Of a stretch of DNA of 64,000 bases, positions 16,780 through 24,885 are shown one piece after another (the stretch's first letter is position 1; every line of letters starts with the position of its first letter). The DNA comes from Solirubrobacteraceae bacterium (lineage in GTDB: Bacteria; Actinomycetota; Thermoleophilia; Solirubrobacterales; Solirubrobacteraceae). A model generated the notes under the pieces. That model did no database searches, was not told the origin of the DNA, and saw nothing but the letters and a program-made list of their open reading frames with translations. The DNA lies in the NCBI GenBank assembly GCA_029263125.1, contig JAJCYD010000007.1, forward strand, positions 1 to 64,000, in the 5' to 3' direction. Position numbers and translations under genes: made by a program.

Positions 16780-17889
16780 TCACGCGTTCAGGCGGATCGG
16801 CATGATCAGGTACAGGAACCCGCTGCCGTCCGCCGATTCGATCAGTCCGGGGCGCAGCGGGCTGATGAGCTTCAGGACGAAGTCGTCGCCATCGGTGCTC
16901 TCCAGGCCGTCGCGCAGGTACTCGGGGTTGAAGCCGATGTCGAATGGTTCGCCCGCGAACGGCACCGGCAGGGACTGGCTCGCCTCGCCGACGTCGGGGG
17001 TCTGCGCAGAGATCGTCAGCTCTCCCTCGCTGAATGTCAGCCGCAGCGGCGCGTTCTTCTGCGCCATCAGGCTGACGCGCCGCACGACCTCGGTCAGCTC
17101 GCCCGAAGCCATCGTCAGCTCGTGCTCGAAGGCGTCGGGCAGCAGCTGGCGATAGTTCGGGAACTGACCGTCGATCAGGCGCGAGGACAGCACGTCGCCG
17201 CCGACCTCGAAGACGATCTGGTTCGCGCGCACCGAGACGCTGAGCTCGTCGGTCTCGCCGGCCTGGGCGATGCGGGCGAGCTCCTGCAGCGCGCGCGCCG
17301 GAACGGTCGCCTCGAAGCTGCCGGCGAGCGGCGCCTGCAGACTCGTCTCCTTGACGCTCAACCGATAGGAGTCCGTGGCCACCATTCGCAGCTGCGATTC
17401 GGATGCCGACACGAGGATGCCCGTGAGGATCGGCCTGGTCTCGTCGCGCGAAGCCGAGCGCGCCACGCGGTTGATCGTGTCGACGAACGCCGCGGCCGGC
17501 ACCCTGACGACGGTGTCGCCGCCCGGCTCGGGCAAGGGCGGGAAGTCCTCGGCGCGCAATGTCCGGATGTGAAAGGTCGCCGAGCCCGACAGGATCTCGA
17601 CGTCCTGCTCGGCGGAGCGCAGCTCGAGCGTCGCGTCCTTGCCGGGCAGGGAACGAGCGACGTCGAGCAGGAGACGAGCGGGAAGCACGACCATGCCTTC
17701 ACGCTCGACCTCGGCCTTCAGGGGAACGCGCAGGCCGACCTCCATGTCGGTGGCGCGCAACTCAGCGCCGTCTGCACCCGCTGTGAGCTGGACGCCGGAA
17801 AGCGCCTGGACGGCGCTGCGAGTCGAGGCCACCCGGGAGACGACGCTCAGCTGCGCGAGCAGATCCGCGGAGGATGTCGCGAACTTCAC
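16780..17889 (-). CDS. dnaN: DNA polymerase III beta subunit (sliding clamp)
   Basis: Ring-shaped processivity clamp. GTG 17889 is chosen because GAGGTG lies 6 nt upstream and the sequence then begins with the usual VKFATSSADLLAQLSVVSRV; this gives 369 residues, standard for the family. Three repeated clamp domains are visible, for example ATDMEVGLRVPL (domain 1), TGILVSASESQLRMVATDSYRLS (domain 2, shared motif shown in parts) and the C-terminal LIMPIRL strand that contributes to the client-binding pocket. It lies 139 nt downstream of dnaA and 21 nt before recF. Confidence 0.96.
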   Translation of the reverse strand: MKFATSSADLLAQLSVVSRVASTRSAVQALSGVQLTAGADGAELRATDMEVGLRVPLKAEVEREGMVVLPARLLLDVARSLPGKDATLELRSAEQDVEILSGSATFHIRTLRAEDFPPLPEPGGDTVVRVPAAAFVDTINRVARSASRDETRPILTGILVSASESQLRMVATDSYRLSVKETSLQAPLAGSFEATVPARALQELARIAQAGETDELSVSVRANQIVFEVGGDVLSSRLIDGQFPNYRQLLPDAFEHELTMASGELTEVVRRVSLMAQKNAPLRLTFSEGELTISAQTPDVGEASQSLPVPFAGEPFDIGFNPEYLRDGLESTDGDDFVLKLISPLRPGLIESADGSGFLYLIMPIRLNA

Positions 17890-18028
17890 GATGAACACCT
17901 CGAATGTCGAATAGGGGTCATAGAGCCTGTGCAGCTGTGCAGAAGCCACGGGAAGCGCGGAGGATGCGGCCTGTTCCGGGCGACTGGTTGGGCAAAGGGT
18001 GGGGAGAGTGTGTCAAGTCCGTCGGCGC
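17890..18028. other. dnaA-dnaN intergenic region, weak oriC candidate
   Basis: In many Actinobacteria the origin lies between dnaA and dnaN. This gap is only 139 bp. It holds a tandem repeat of CTGTGCAG (17927-17934 and 17935-17942); on the leftward strand this gives TTCTGCACA, two mismatches from the DnaA box TTATCCACA. No proper DnaA-box cluster or AT-rich unwinding element is visible, so the real origin may be elsewhere. Confidence 0.25.
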
Positions 18029-19381
18029 TCAGTCGGCGGTGCCGAGCAGACGCTGGAGATTGTGCACAGCGGCGCGTGCTTCGGGGTCGGAGGCGATGCG
18101 CTCGCCGGCCTTGCGGCAGGCGTACATGACGGTCGTGTGGTTGCGCCCGCCGAACTCCCTCCCGATGGCGGGCAGCGAGGCTCCGGTGTGCTGGCGCGCG
18201 AGGTACATGGCGACCTGCCGGGGCCACGCCACGCGCCCGCTGCGCCCGCTGGAGATGAGCTCGTCGCGGGAGACGTCGAAGGCCTCGCAGGTGAGCTCCT
18301 GAACACGCGCGATGGTCAGCGGCGCCGTCGGTGCGCGCGCGTGTGGGTACAGACCGGCCAGGACCTCCTGCGCCAGCTCGCCGTCGAGCGGACGGCCGGT
18401 CAGCGAGTGGTAGGCGACGACGCGGATGAGCGCGCCCTCCAGCGCACGGGCATTGGCCGTGATCGCATGGGCGATGGCGTGCAGGGCGCTCTCGTCGGGC
18501 AGCTCGATGGCATCGTGCTGGACGCGCTTGCGGAGGATCGTCAGGCGTGTCGGGAGGTCCGGGGCGAGGAGCTGCGCGACGAGGCCCGAGGCAAAGCGCT
18601 CCAGCAGGCGGGCTTCGAGCGCGGCCATGTCGGCGGGGAGCCGGTCGCAGGTCAGGACGAGCTGGCTGCCGGTCTCGTGCAGCGCGTTGAAGGTGTGGAA
18701 GAACTCCTCCTCGGTCTTGGCCTTGCGCTGCAGGAACTGCACGTCGTCGATGAGCAGGACGTCGGTGTCGCGGTAGCGCGCCTTGAAATCCTCGGTGCCC
18801 TTGGTATGGATCGCCGCGACGAACTCGTTGGTGAAGCGCTCGGCCGTGGTGCTGCGGACACGCAGGCCGCCACCATGAGCGCGGATGTAGTTGCCGATGG
18901 CATGCAGCAGGTGGGTCTTCCCCAGGCCTGGCGAGCCGTACAGGAAGAGCGGGTTGTAGGCCTGCCCGGGAAGCTCTGCGACGGCGAGGGCGGCGGCATG
19001 AGCGAGGCGGTTGCCGTCCCCGATGACGAACTGGTCGAAGGTGAGCTTGGGATGCAGGTCGCCGTGGTCGCGGGGCGCGTCGGATGGACGAGGCGGCGCG
19101 GGCCGGCAGCCATCGTGGGGAGTGTCGGGGGCGACGACCTCGACGGCGACCGCGTCGCCGAGAACCGCGGCTGCGGAGGTCTGCAGCAGGCGCGCGAAGC
19201 GCTCTGTGATCCAGCTGCGGATCTCGTCCGGCGCGACGAGGACGAGCCGGTCGGAGCCGATCGCCCGGACGGTCAGCGGTGCGAGCCAGATCTCGAAGGT
19301 CGAGGCGGGCACGGCTCGGCGCAACTCGTCTCGGATCGACGCCCAGTCATGGGCGAGCTGCGGGTTCGGGCCGGGGGTCAT
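18029..19381 (-). CDS. dnaA: Chromosomal replication initiator protein DnaA
   Basis: AAA+ initiator that binds DnaA boxes and opens the origin. 450 residues. Domain I (residues ~1-90) contains STFEIWLAPL; the linker is short and Pro-rich; domain III starts with LTFDQFVIGDGNRLAHAAAL, Walker A YGSPGLGKTHLLHAIGNY and Walker B DVLLIDDVQFLQ. Domain IV has the DNA-binding signature GGRNHTTVMYACRKAGER near the C-terminus. An AAGGAG sequence lies only 3 nt before ATG 19381. Divergent from rpmH, the common bacterial arrangement at this locus. Confidence 0.97.
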   Translation of the reverse strand: MTPGPNPQLAHDWASIRDELRRAVPASTFEIWLAPLTVRAIGSDRLVLVAPDEIRSWITERFARLLQTSAAAVLGDAVAVEVVAPDTPHDGCRPAPPRPSDAPRDHGDLHPKLTFDQFVIGDGNRLAHAAALAVAELPGQAYNPLFLYGSPGLGKTHLLHAIGNYIRAHGGGLRVRSTTAERFTNEFVAAIHTKGTEDFKARYRDTDVLLIDDVQFLQRKAKTEEEFFHTFNALHETGSQLVLTCDRLPADMAALEARLLERFASGLVAQLLAPDLPTRLTILRKRVQHDAIELPDESALHAIAHAITANARALEGALIRVVAYHSLTGRPLDGELAQEVLAGLYPHARAPTAPLTIARVQELTCEAFDVSRDELISSGRSGRVAWPRQVAMYLARQHTGASLPAIGREFGGRNHTTVMYACRKAGERIASDPEARAAVHNLQRLLGTAD

Positions 19382-19581
19382 CGACTCCTTCGAAACGAGG
19401 ATTCGGCAATGGCGGGAGGGCCCCGCGGTGCGACTGGCGGGTGCCTGCCGAAGATAGACGACTCATCGCCGGCGAGGCGCGCAGATTCCGCTGAGCGCGA
19501 AGGAAACATCGGGGACCGCCGGTGCCGTCGCAACCGAGGCCGGGGCGGCGTCGCATGGTGCGCTACCATGCCCGCCGCCTC

Positions 19582-19716
19582 ATGAAACGCACGTACCAGC
19601 CCAAGAAGCGCAAGCGCGCCCGTTGTCACGGGTTTCGCAAGCGCATGCAGACGAAGTCCGGCCGGCAGGTGCTTCAGCGCCGTCGTGCCAAGGGTCGCAA
19701 GCGCCTCACCGTCTGA
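19582..19716 (+). CDS. rpmH: Ribosomal protein bL34
   Basis: The smallest large-subunit protein, 44 residues: [20 protein letters not shown] and so on to KGRKRLTV, highly basic and matching the family over its full length. The ATG at 19582 is fixed by the invariant MKRTYQP start; longer in-frame extensions are not conserved. A TACCAT box with an upstream TG (19563-19568) lies 13 nt before the start and could be its -10. First gene of the rightward operon with rnpA, yidD, yidC and jag. Confidence 0.97.
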   Translation: MKRTYQPKKRKRARCHGFRKRMQTKSGRQVLQRRRAKGRKRLTV

Positions 19717-19730
19717 CACCCGCGGCCGTC

Positions 19731-19736
19731 TACGCT
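19731..19736 (+). promoter_or_regulatory. -10-like box before rnpA
   Basis: TACGCT lies 6 nt before GTG 19743 and no ribosome-binding site is present, so rnpA may have an internal leaderless promoter besides read-through from rpmH. Confidence 0.35.
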
Positions 19737-19742
19737 TGAGCT

Positions 19743-20126
19743 GTGGACGAGCCGCTTTTTCGAGCGCCCAGCGCTCGACCCGCCAAGCGCGGTCGGCTGT
19801 CGCGTAGTGCGGAGTTCGACCGCGCGTACCGGCAGGGGCGATCGCATGCCAATCGCCATCTCGTCGTCTACGCGTTCGCGCGGGGTGCGGGTGATGAGCC
19901 TCGCCTCGGGCTGTCGGTGTCGCGCAAGGTCGGCGGAGCCGTGGAGCGCAACCGCCTGAAGCGGCTGTTGCGCGAGGCCTACGACGCGGAGCTGGGTCTC
20001 GTCCCGGCGGGGCACGACGTCGTCGTCGTCGCCCGGCCGAGCTCGCGCGAGCTGGCCGACAGGGAGGGCTTGGAGGGCGTGCGCGGCGCGCTGCGCGAGC
20101 TGCTGGAGAAGGCCGCGCGGGCATGA
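19743..20126 (+). CDS. rnpA: Ribonuclease P protein component
   Basis: Protein subunit of RNase P, which matures the 5' ends of tRNAs with the RnpB RNA (not in this window). 127 residues. Typical features are the N-terminal KRGRLSRSAEFDRAYRQGR, the central strand RLGLSVSRKVGGAV and the RNR motif ERNRLKRLLREAY. GTG start. The last 4 nt overlap yidD. The gene order rpmH-rnpA-yidD-yidC is nearly universal. Confidence 0.96.
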   Translation: MDEPLFRAPSARPAKRGRLSRSAEFDRAYRQGRSHANRHLVVYAFARGAGDEPRLGLSVSRKVGGAVERNRLKRLLREAYDAELGLVPAGHDVVVVARPSSRELADREGLEGVRGALRELLEKAARA

Positions 20127-20386
20127 GGGCGCTGGCGAGGATCGCGCAGGCGCCGATCGTGCTGTATCAGCGCGTGATCTCTCCGGCGCTTCCCAGGCGT
20201 TGCCGCTACGAGCCGACCTGCTCGTCGTATGCGGTTCGGGCGCTCGGGCAGTTCGGCATACTTCGCGGCTCGGTGCTGGCGACCTGGCGCCTGCTGCGCT
20301 GCAACCCGTTCAGCCACGGTGGCTATGACCCGGTGGAGGCGCAGCGGCTCTTTGCCCCACGGTCGTCGCCCGGCCCCACCCCATGA
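20123..20386 (+). CDS. yidD: Membrane protein insertion efficiency factor YidD
   Basis: An 87-residue protein that assists YidC-dependent membrane protein insertion. It shows the family core: IVLYQRVISPALPRRCRYEP followed by TCSSYA and RCNPFSHGGYDPV. ATG 20123 overlaps the rnpA stop and the stop overlaps the yidC start (ATGA), so translation of all three genes is coupled. The N-terminal helix probably associates with the membrane surface. Confidence 0.95.
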   Translation: MRALARIAQAPIVLYQRVISPALPRRCRYEPTCSSYAVRALGQFGILRGSVLATWRLLRCNPFSHGGYDPVEAQRLFAPRSSPGPTP

Positions 20387-21456
20387 TCTCTTCAGCTTCC
20401 ACAGCTTTCGTCCTCGCGCTCTTTGCGCCGATCCAGATCATCGTCGATCTGCTGCATCCGGTGCTGCTGTTCTTCCACGACAGCGTCGGCGTCGGCTGGG
20501 GAACGTCGATCGTGCTGCTGACCGTCGTTGTGCGCGCCATGTTGGCGCCCCTGACGGTCAAGCAGTTCAAGTCGATGCAGGCGATGGTCCGCGTTGCGCC
20601 GCAGCTCAAGGAGCTGCAGACGAAGTACAAGGACGACAAGCAGCGCCAGCAGCAGGAGGTCATGAAGTTCTACTCGGAGAACAAGATCAATCCGTTCGCC
20701 TCGTGCCTGCCGCTGGTGGCGCAGATGCCGTTCTTCATCGGGCTCTTCTACCTCCTGCAGAGCGACCTTCGCGACGACATCTGCGGTCAGGCGGCGAAGG
20801 TCTGCGGCGAGGTCAGCGGCGCCCAGAGCGGCGCCGAGCAGTTCCTCTTCATCCCCGACCTGACCGACAAGGCGTCGGGCTGGGTGCTGGCCGTGCTGAT
20901 CGTCATGTACATCGGCTCACAGCTGCTGTCGAGCCTGCTCACGCCGTCCACGGCCGATCGCAACCAGCGGATGCTGATGTACGGACTGCCGTTCGTCTTC
21001 ATCTTCTTCGTCATCAACTTCCCCGCCGGCCTGATCGTGTACTGGATCACGACGAACCTCTGGACCGTCGGACAGGGCTACATCCTGCGCAAGCGCATGG
21101 GTCCGATGGTGGCCCCCAAGACCGAGCCGGCGCTTGCCGGGATCCCCGGTTCGGGGTCTTCCGGAGGTGGAGGAGGGTTCATGGCGCGGCTGTCGGCGGC
21201 GACCGGCGCCGGCAAGCTCGATTCGAAGCCCAGCGACAACGGCACGTCCGCAGGCTCGAAGTCCAAGACCTCGGCGAGCGAGAAGGACCGCACGCCGGCA
21301 AAGGCCGGCGCCGGGTCGACCGCGGGAGGGGCCCGCTCGCGCGGCGCTTCGAAGGCCAAGGAGCCCAGCAAGAGCTCGTCGCCCAAGCCCGCGCGCAGTG
21401 GCCCGCCGCCTCCGTCGCCGCGCAAGAAGAAGAAGCGCTCGGGTCGGCGGCGCTGA
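20383..21456 (+). CDS. yidC: Membrane protein insertase YidC
   Basis: Inserts and folds inner membrane proteins alone or with SecYEG. 357 residues with five expected membrane segments: near the N-terminus, after the coiled region KELQTKYKDDKQRQQQEVM, around PLVAQMPFFIGLFYLLQ, WVLAVLIVMYIGSQLL and PFVFIFFVINFPAGLIVYWI. The conserved Arg (VVVRAMLAPLTVKQ) in the hydrophilic groove is present. The C-terminal ~110 residues are a long Lys/Ser/Gly/Pro-rich disordered tail ending in a KKKKRSGRRR run, probably for ribosome contact. The stop overlaps the jag start by 1 nt. Confidence 0.95.
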   Translation: MISSASTAFVLALFAPIQIIVDLLHPVLLFFHDSVGVGWGTSIVLLTVVVRAMLAPLTVKQFKSMQAMVRVAPQLKELQTKYKDDKQRQQQEVMKFYSENKINPFASCLPLVAQMPFFIGLFYLLQSDLRDDICGQAAKVCGEVSGAQSGAEQFLFIPDLTDKASGWVLAVLIVMYIGSQLLSSLLTPSTADRNQRMLMYGLPFVFIFFVINFPAGLIVYWITTNLWTVGQGYILRKRMGPMVAPKTEPALAGIPGSGSSGGGGGFMARLSAATGAGKLDSKPSDNGTSAGSKSKTSASEKDRTPAKAGAGSTAGGARSRGASKAKEPSKSSSPKPARSGPPPPSPRKKKKRSGRRR

Positions 21457-21917
21457 TGGCCGACAACGGTCAGGTCGAGGCGGTCGAGGAGCTCCTGGCC
21501 AAGGTCGTGGGCGCGCTGGATCTGGATGCGACGATCGCAGTGGAGGATGACGGCGAGATCGTGACGGGAACCGTCAGCGGCGATGATCTGGGGTTGTTCA
21601 TCGGCCGACACGGACAGACGATCGATGCGGTGCAGCATCTCGCTCAACGCGTCGCTCGTGCGCGCACCGGTGAGTCGCGCCGGATCGTCATCGACGCCGA
21701 GGGCTATCGCGACCGGCGCGCGGGAATGCTCCAGCGCCAGGCCGACCAGGCGACCGACGACGCGCTGCGCTTCGGGCGACCCGTGGCGATGGACGCGATG
21801 ACGGCCAGCGAGCGGCGGCTGGTGCACGAGTACCTCCGTGACAGCTCCGAGGTGCAGACGTACTCCGAGGGCGACGAACCCGGTCGCCATCTCGTGGTCG
21901 CTCCGCTGCAGGAGTAG
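21456..21917 (+). CDS. jag: RNA-binding protein Jag/KhpB (KH and R3H domains)
   Basis: A 153-residue cytoplasmic protein. The KH domain carries GLFIGRHGQTIDAVQHLAQ (GxxG loop), and the R3H domain has RQADQATDDALRFGRPVAMD followed by TASERRLVHEYL. ATG 21456 overlaps the yidC stop. The N-terminal Jag_N domain seen in Firmicutes is mostly missing, as in other actinobacterial homologues. Jag/KhpB proteins bind RNA and influence cell division and elongation; which RNAs are bound here is unknown. Confidence 0.93.
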   Translation: MADNGQVEAVEELLAKVVGALDLDATIAVEDDGEIVTGTVSGDDLGLFIGRHGQTIDAVQHLAQRVARARTGESRRIVIDAEGYRDRRAGMLQRQADQATDDALRFGRPVAMDAMTASERRLVHEYLRDSSEVQTYSEGDEPGRHLVVAPLQE

Positions 21918-21971
21918 CTGGCCGGCTCACCCGGCGTTTCACGTTTTTGTCCCCGGTGTAACAATCGACCG

Positions 21972-22331
21972 ATGCTGTCGGACACCGAACGCGGCCTGAT
22001 CGCCGGCATCCTCCTGAGCGAGGGGTCCTTCGGTGGCGACGGCAAGCAACCGCATGTCGTCCTGCGCAAGCATGTGCGCCACGAGTCGCTGATGCGCTGG
22101 CTCGTCGCGCGCTTCCCGCGCTCGCGTCTGTACGGCCCCTACCACCACGGTCAGCGTTCCTACTTCCAATGGGTCGCGCGCGGAGCGGCACTCGTGCAGG
22201 ACGTCCTGCCGATCCTCGAGGAGCTCGTCGTCGCAGAGGTGGACGCTCACGCGGCGGCGCGCCTGGCGACGATGCGCGAACGCTATGCCCCGTACATCGA
22301 GCGCGTGAAGGCGCGCGAGGACGCACGATGA
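21972..22331 (+). CDS. Small single-motif LAGLIDADG-like protein
   Basis: A 119-residue protein between jag and rsmG. Residues 8-20 read GLIAGILLSEGSF, a good match to a LAGLIDADG helix with its acidic residue, followed by a strand (KQPHVVLRKHVRHESLMRWL), then RLYGPYHHGQRSYFQWVARG and a helical C-terminus. This fits one monomeric unit of a LAGLIDADG homing endonuclease without intein or intron. Its stop overlaps rsmG by 4 nt, so it is an integrated member of the operon and may be a domesticated DNA- or RNA-binding protein. Whether it cuts DNA cannot be told. ATG 21972; a TAACAAT box just upstream may be a promoter. Confidence 0.75.
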   Translation: MLSDTERGLIAGILLSEGSFGGDGKQPHVVLRKHVRHESLMRWLVARFPRSRLYGPYHHGQRSYFQWVARGAALVQDVLPILEELVVAEVDAHAAARLATMRERYAPYIERVKAREDAR

Positions 22332-23041
22332 GCCCGCGCCCGCGCACCCAGATGACGGCGCTGGAGGAGCGATTTCAGCTCGTGCCCGCCGCGGCCCCGG
22401 CGCTTGGCACGCTGCTTGGACTGCTCGAGACCGACCCCTTCGCGCCGACGACCGTCGTCGATGCGGCCGTGGCGATCGACGCGCACGTCGCGGACGCCCT
22501 CGTTGCGCTGGAGCTCGATCCGATCCGCAGCGCTCACCGCATCGCTGACATCGGGTCGGGCGCGGGAGTTCCCGGGCTTGTCCTGGCCGCGGCGCTCCCG
22601 GACGCTCGCGTGGACCTCGTGGAGAGCAACGGGAGGAAGTGCGCGTTCATCGAAGGGGCCGCCGACGCCATGGGCCTGACGAACGTCGACGTCGTGCGCG
22701 CCCGGGCCGAGGAGTGGAGCGCGGGGGTGGGCGTCATCGACGCCGTCACCGTGCGTGCGGTCGCGCCGCTCAACGTGCTCGTCGAGTACGCGTCGCCGCT
22801 GCTGGTGCTCGGAGGCGCGCTCGTCGCGTGGAAGGGCCAGCGCGATGCCGAGGAGGAGGCAGATGGCGCCGCGGCCGCGGCGGCGACGGGTCTATCGCCC
22901 GTCGAGGTCCGGCCCGTGCATCCATGGGACGGGGCCGAACATCTGCATCTGCACGTCTATGCGAAGGTCGCTTCGACCCCCAAGCGCTATCCGCGACGCG
23001 CAGGGATGGCCAGCAAACGGCCGCTACGAGCGGCGAGCTGA
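22328..23041 (+). CDS. rsmG: 16S rRNA (guanine527-N7)-methyltransferase RsmG
   Basis: Methylates G527 (E. coli numbering) of 16S rRNA using SAM. 237 residues starting at ATG 22328. The Rossmann motif I is IADIGSGAGVPGLVLAAAL, followed by VDLVESNGRKCAFIEGAA and the conserved VRARAEEW and VTVRAVAPLNVLVEYA segments. The C-terminus is basic (TPKRYPRRAGMASKRPL), as in the family. Gene order jag-rsmG-parA-parB is standard around bacterial origins. Loss of RsmG elsewhere gives low-level streptomycin resistance. Confidence 0.94.
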   Translation: MSPRPRTQMTALEERFQLVPAAAPALGTLLGLLETDPFAPTTVVDAAVAIDAHVADALVALELDPIRSAHRIADIGSGAGVPGLVLAAALPDARVDLVESNGRKCAFIEGAADAMGLTNVDVVRARAEEWSAGVGVIDAVTVRAVAPLNVLVEYASPLLVLGGALVAWKGQRDAEEEADGAAAAAATGLSPVEVRPVHPWDGAEHLHLHVYAKVASTPKRYPRRAGMASKRPLRAAS

Positions 23042-23052
23042 ACCGCACGACG

Positions 23053-23072
23053 TCGGTTCGGTCGCGAACCGA
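23053..23072. promoter_or_regulatory. Inverted repeat upstream of parA
   Basis: Eight-base arms TCGGTTCG and CGAACCGA are separated by 4 nt in the 70-bp gap between rsmG and parA. It could be an operator for parAB control or the stem of a weak terminator. It does not match the parS consensus. Confidence 0.45.
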
Positions 23073-23096
23073 TCACGATCTCGGCATCGTGCACGG

Positions 23097-23102
23097 TACG
23101 GT
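23097..23102 (+). promoter_or_regulatory. -10-like box before parA
   Basis: TACGGT lies 9 nt before ATG 23112 without a ribosome-binding site, suggesting a leaderless parAB transcript. Confidence 0.4.
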
Positions 23103-23111
23103 TGCAGCTCG

Positions 23112-23879
23112 ATGGGCACCGTCTACGCGATAGCCAACCAGAAGGGCGGAGTCGGCAAGACGACGACGGCGGTCAACGTCGCGGCATGCATCGCCGAAGC
23201 CGGCTTTGCGACGCTGCTGATCGACATCGATCCGCAGGCCAACGCCACGCTCGGCCTCGGATCACAGAAGGACGTCGAGCCGAACATCTATGACGTGCTC
23301 GCCGGCGACGTGCCGATCGAGGACGCCGAACGCGACACGTCGATCGAGCTGCTCAAGCTCGTGCCGGCGCACCCCGACCTCGCGGGGGCGAACGTCGAGC
23401 TGCCGCGCGAGGCGGGTTCTGAGACACGCCTGCGCGAGGCGCTGCACGGCGTCCGTGAGCGCTTCGACTACGTGCTGCTGGACTGCCCGCCGTCGCTCGG
23501 CCCGCTGACCGTCAACGCCCTCGTCGCCGCGGACCGGGTGATCGTCCCGGTGCAGACGGAGTACTTCGCGCTGGAGGGGTTGGCAGGTCTGCTGGACACG
23601 CTCGCGCTCATCCAGCGCGAGCTGAACCCGCGCCTGACGATCGCGGGCATGCTGTTGACGATGCACGACGGCCGCACGCGGCTCGCCCGCGACGTCGAGC
23701 GCGAGGTCCGCGAACACTTCCCGGACCTCGTCTTCGACACGGTGATCCCGCGCAACGTGCGCGTCGGGGAGGCGCCGAGCTACGGGCTCCCGGTGACCCA
23801 TCACGATCCGCACTGCAGTGGTTCGGACGCGTACTTCGAGCTTGCCAAGGAAGTCGTGCGAGCCGGAGCCGGCCCGTGA
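23112..23879 (+). CDS. parA: Chromosome partitioning ATPase ParA (Soj)
   Basis: Walker-type ATPase that positions the origin region with ParB. 255 residues. The deviant Walker A is NQKGGVGKTTTAVNVAA, with the signature Lys near its start; motif A' is DYVLLDCPPSLGPLTVNAL, and the segment LIDIDPQANATLGLG is conserved. The C-terminal motif VRVGEAPSYGLPVTHHDPHC is typical. ATG 23112 gives the canonical MGTVYAIANQKGG start. The stop overlaps the parB GTG start by 4 nt. Confidence 0.96.
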   Translation: MGTVYAIANQKGGVGKTTTAVNVAACIAEAGFATLLIDIDPQANATLGLGSQKDVEPNIYDVLAGDVPIEDAERDTSIELLKLVPAHPDLAGANVELPREAGSETRLREALHGVRERFDYVLLDCPPSLGPLTVNALVAADRVIVPVQTEYFALEGLAGLLDTLALIQRELNPRLTIAGMLLTMHDGRTRLARDVEREVREHFPDLVFDTVIPRNVRVGEAPSYGLPVTHHDPHCSGSDAYFELAKEVVRAGAGP

Positions 23880-24772
23880 GCGGGCCGCGACGGGGCATGG
23901 GCCGGGGGCTCGGCGCGATCCTCGCCGTCTCCGGCGAGCGCGACGGCGTGGCCGCCGATGACCTGCGCTCGCTGCCGGTGGACCTGATCGTCCCCAACCC
24001 CAAGCAGCCACGGCGGTCCTTCGACGATGTGGCGCTGCAGGCGCTGGCCGGATCCCTGCGCGACCGCGGCGTCCTGCAGCCCGTGCTCGTGCGACCCGTT
24101 GCGGGCGGCACCTACGAGCTCGTCGCCGGCGAGCGCCGCTGGCGCGCGGCGCGGCTCGCGGGCCTGGAGACGATCCCGGCGCTCGTGCGCGACCGCGACG
24201 ATGCCGACGCGCTGCAGGCCGCGCTGATCGAGAACATGGCCCGCGAGGACCTCAATCCCGTCGAGGAGGCGCGAGCGTGCGCGGCGCTGGTGGAGGAGCT
24301 GGGGCTGACGCGGGAGGTCGTCGGACTGCGCGTCGGTCGCAGCCGCGTCGCCGTGTCGAACCTGCTGCGCCTGCTGGACCTGCCCGACGAGGTCATCGAG
24401 CTGCTTGAGCGCGGCGAGCTGTCCGAGGGCCATGGCCGAGCCCTGCTGCTGGCCTCCGACCACGCCGACCGTCGCCGGCTGGCGCGGTCGGCGGTCGCCG
24501 AGGCCTGGTCGGTGCGCACGCTCGAGACACGCGCTCGCGGGGCCAACGAGCCTGATGCCACGGCCGTGCCGACGCGCTCAGGCCGTGCCCGCGACGTGCA
24601 TCCCGACCAGGAAGCGGCCGCCGCGCAGATCGCCGACGCGCTCGGCGGAGCGTTGGGTCGTGAGGTCAAGGTCAAGCCGGGGTCAAGCGGCTATCGCGTC
24701 GAGCTGTCCTTCGAGGATCCGGAGGAAGCGCTGGCCCTGGCCCGCCGCCTGCGTCCTCGCGCGGCGGCGTGA
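23876..24772 (+). CDS. parB: Chromosome partitioning protein ParB
   Basis: CTP-dependent DNA clamp that loads at parS sites. 298 residues. The N-terminus GMGRGLGAIL is the ParA-interacting segment; the ParB/Srx domain includes IVPNPKQPRRSFDD and the nucleotide-binding ELVAGERRWRAARLAG and ALIENMAREDLNPVEEA. The central helix-turn-helix is VVGLRVGRSRVAVSNLLRLL and the C-terminal region is the dimerisation domain. GTG start overlapping parA. No perfect parS site was seen nearby. Confidence 0.95.
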   Translation: MSGPRRGMGRGLGAILAVSGERDGVAADDLRSLPVDLIVPNPKQPRRSFDDVALQALAGSLRDRGVLQPVLVRPVAGGTYELVAGERRWRAARLAGLETIPALVRDRDDADALQAALIENMAREDLNPVEEARACAALVEELGLTREVVGLRVGRSRVAVSNLLRLLDLPDEVIELLERGELSEGHGRALLLASDHADRRRLARSAVAEAWSVRTLETRARGANEPDATAVPTRSGRARDVHPDQEAAAAQIADALGGALGREVKVKPGSSGYRVELSFEDPEEALALARRLRPRAAA

Positions 24773-24780
24773 GCTCTCGC

Positions 24781-24786
24781 TAGACT
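24781..24786 (+). promoter_or_regulatory. -10 box of tRNA-Ile
   Basis: TAGACT lies 25 nt before the first base of tRNA-Ile, consistent with a short 5' leader removed by RNase P. Confidence 0.4.
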
Positions 24787-24811
24787 GCGGCCCCGCGCGC
24801 CAGCGCGTCAC

Positions 24812-24885
<74 letters not shown>

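Noticed and set aside
20229-21455. Long in-frame extension upstream of jag through yidC
   Set aside because: The upstream part is the wrong frame of yidD and yidC; the real jag start is ATG 21456 overlapping the yidC stop.
21936-21944. GTTTCACGT, the left half of a parS site
   Set aside because: The right half does not follow (TTTTGT instead of GAAACA), so it is not a parS site by sequence.
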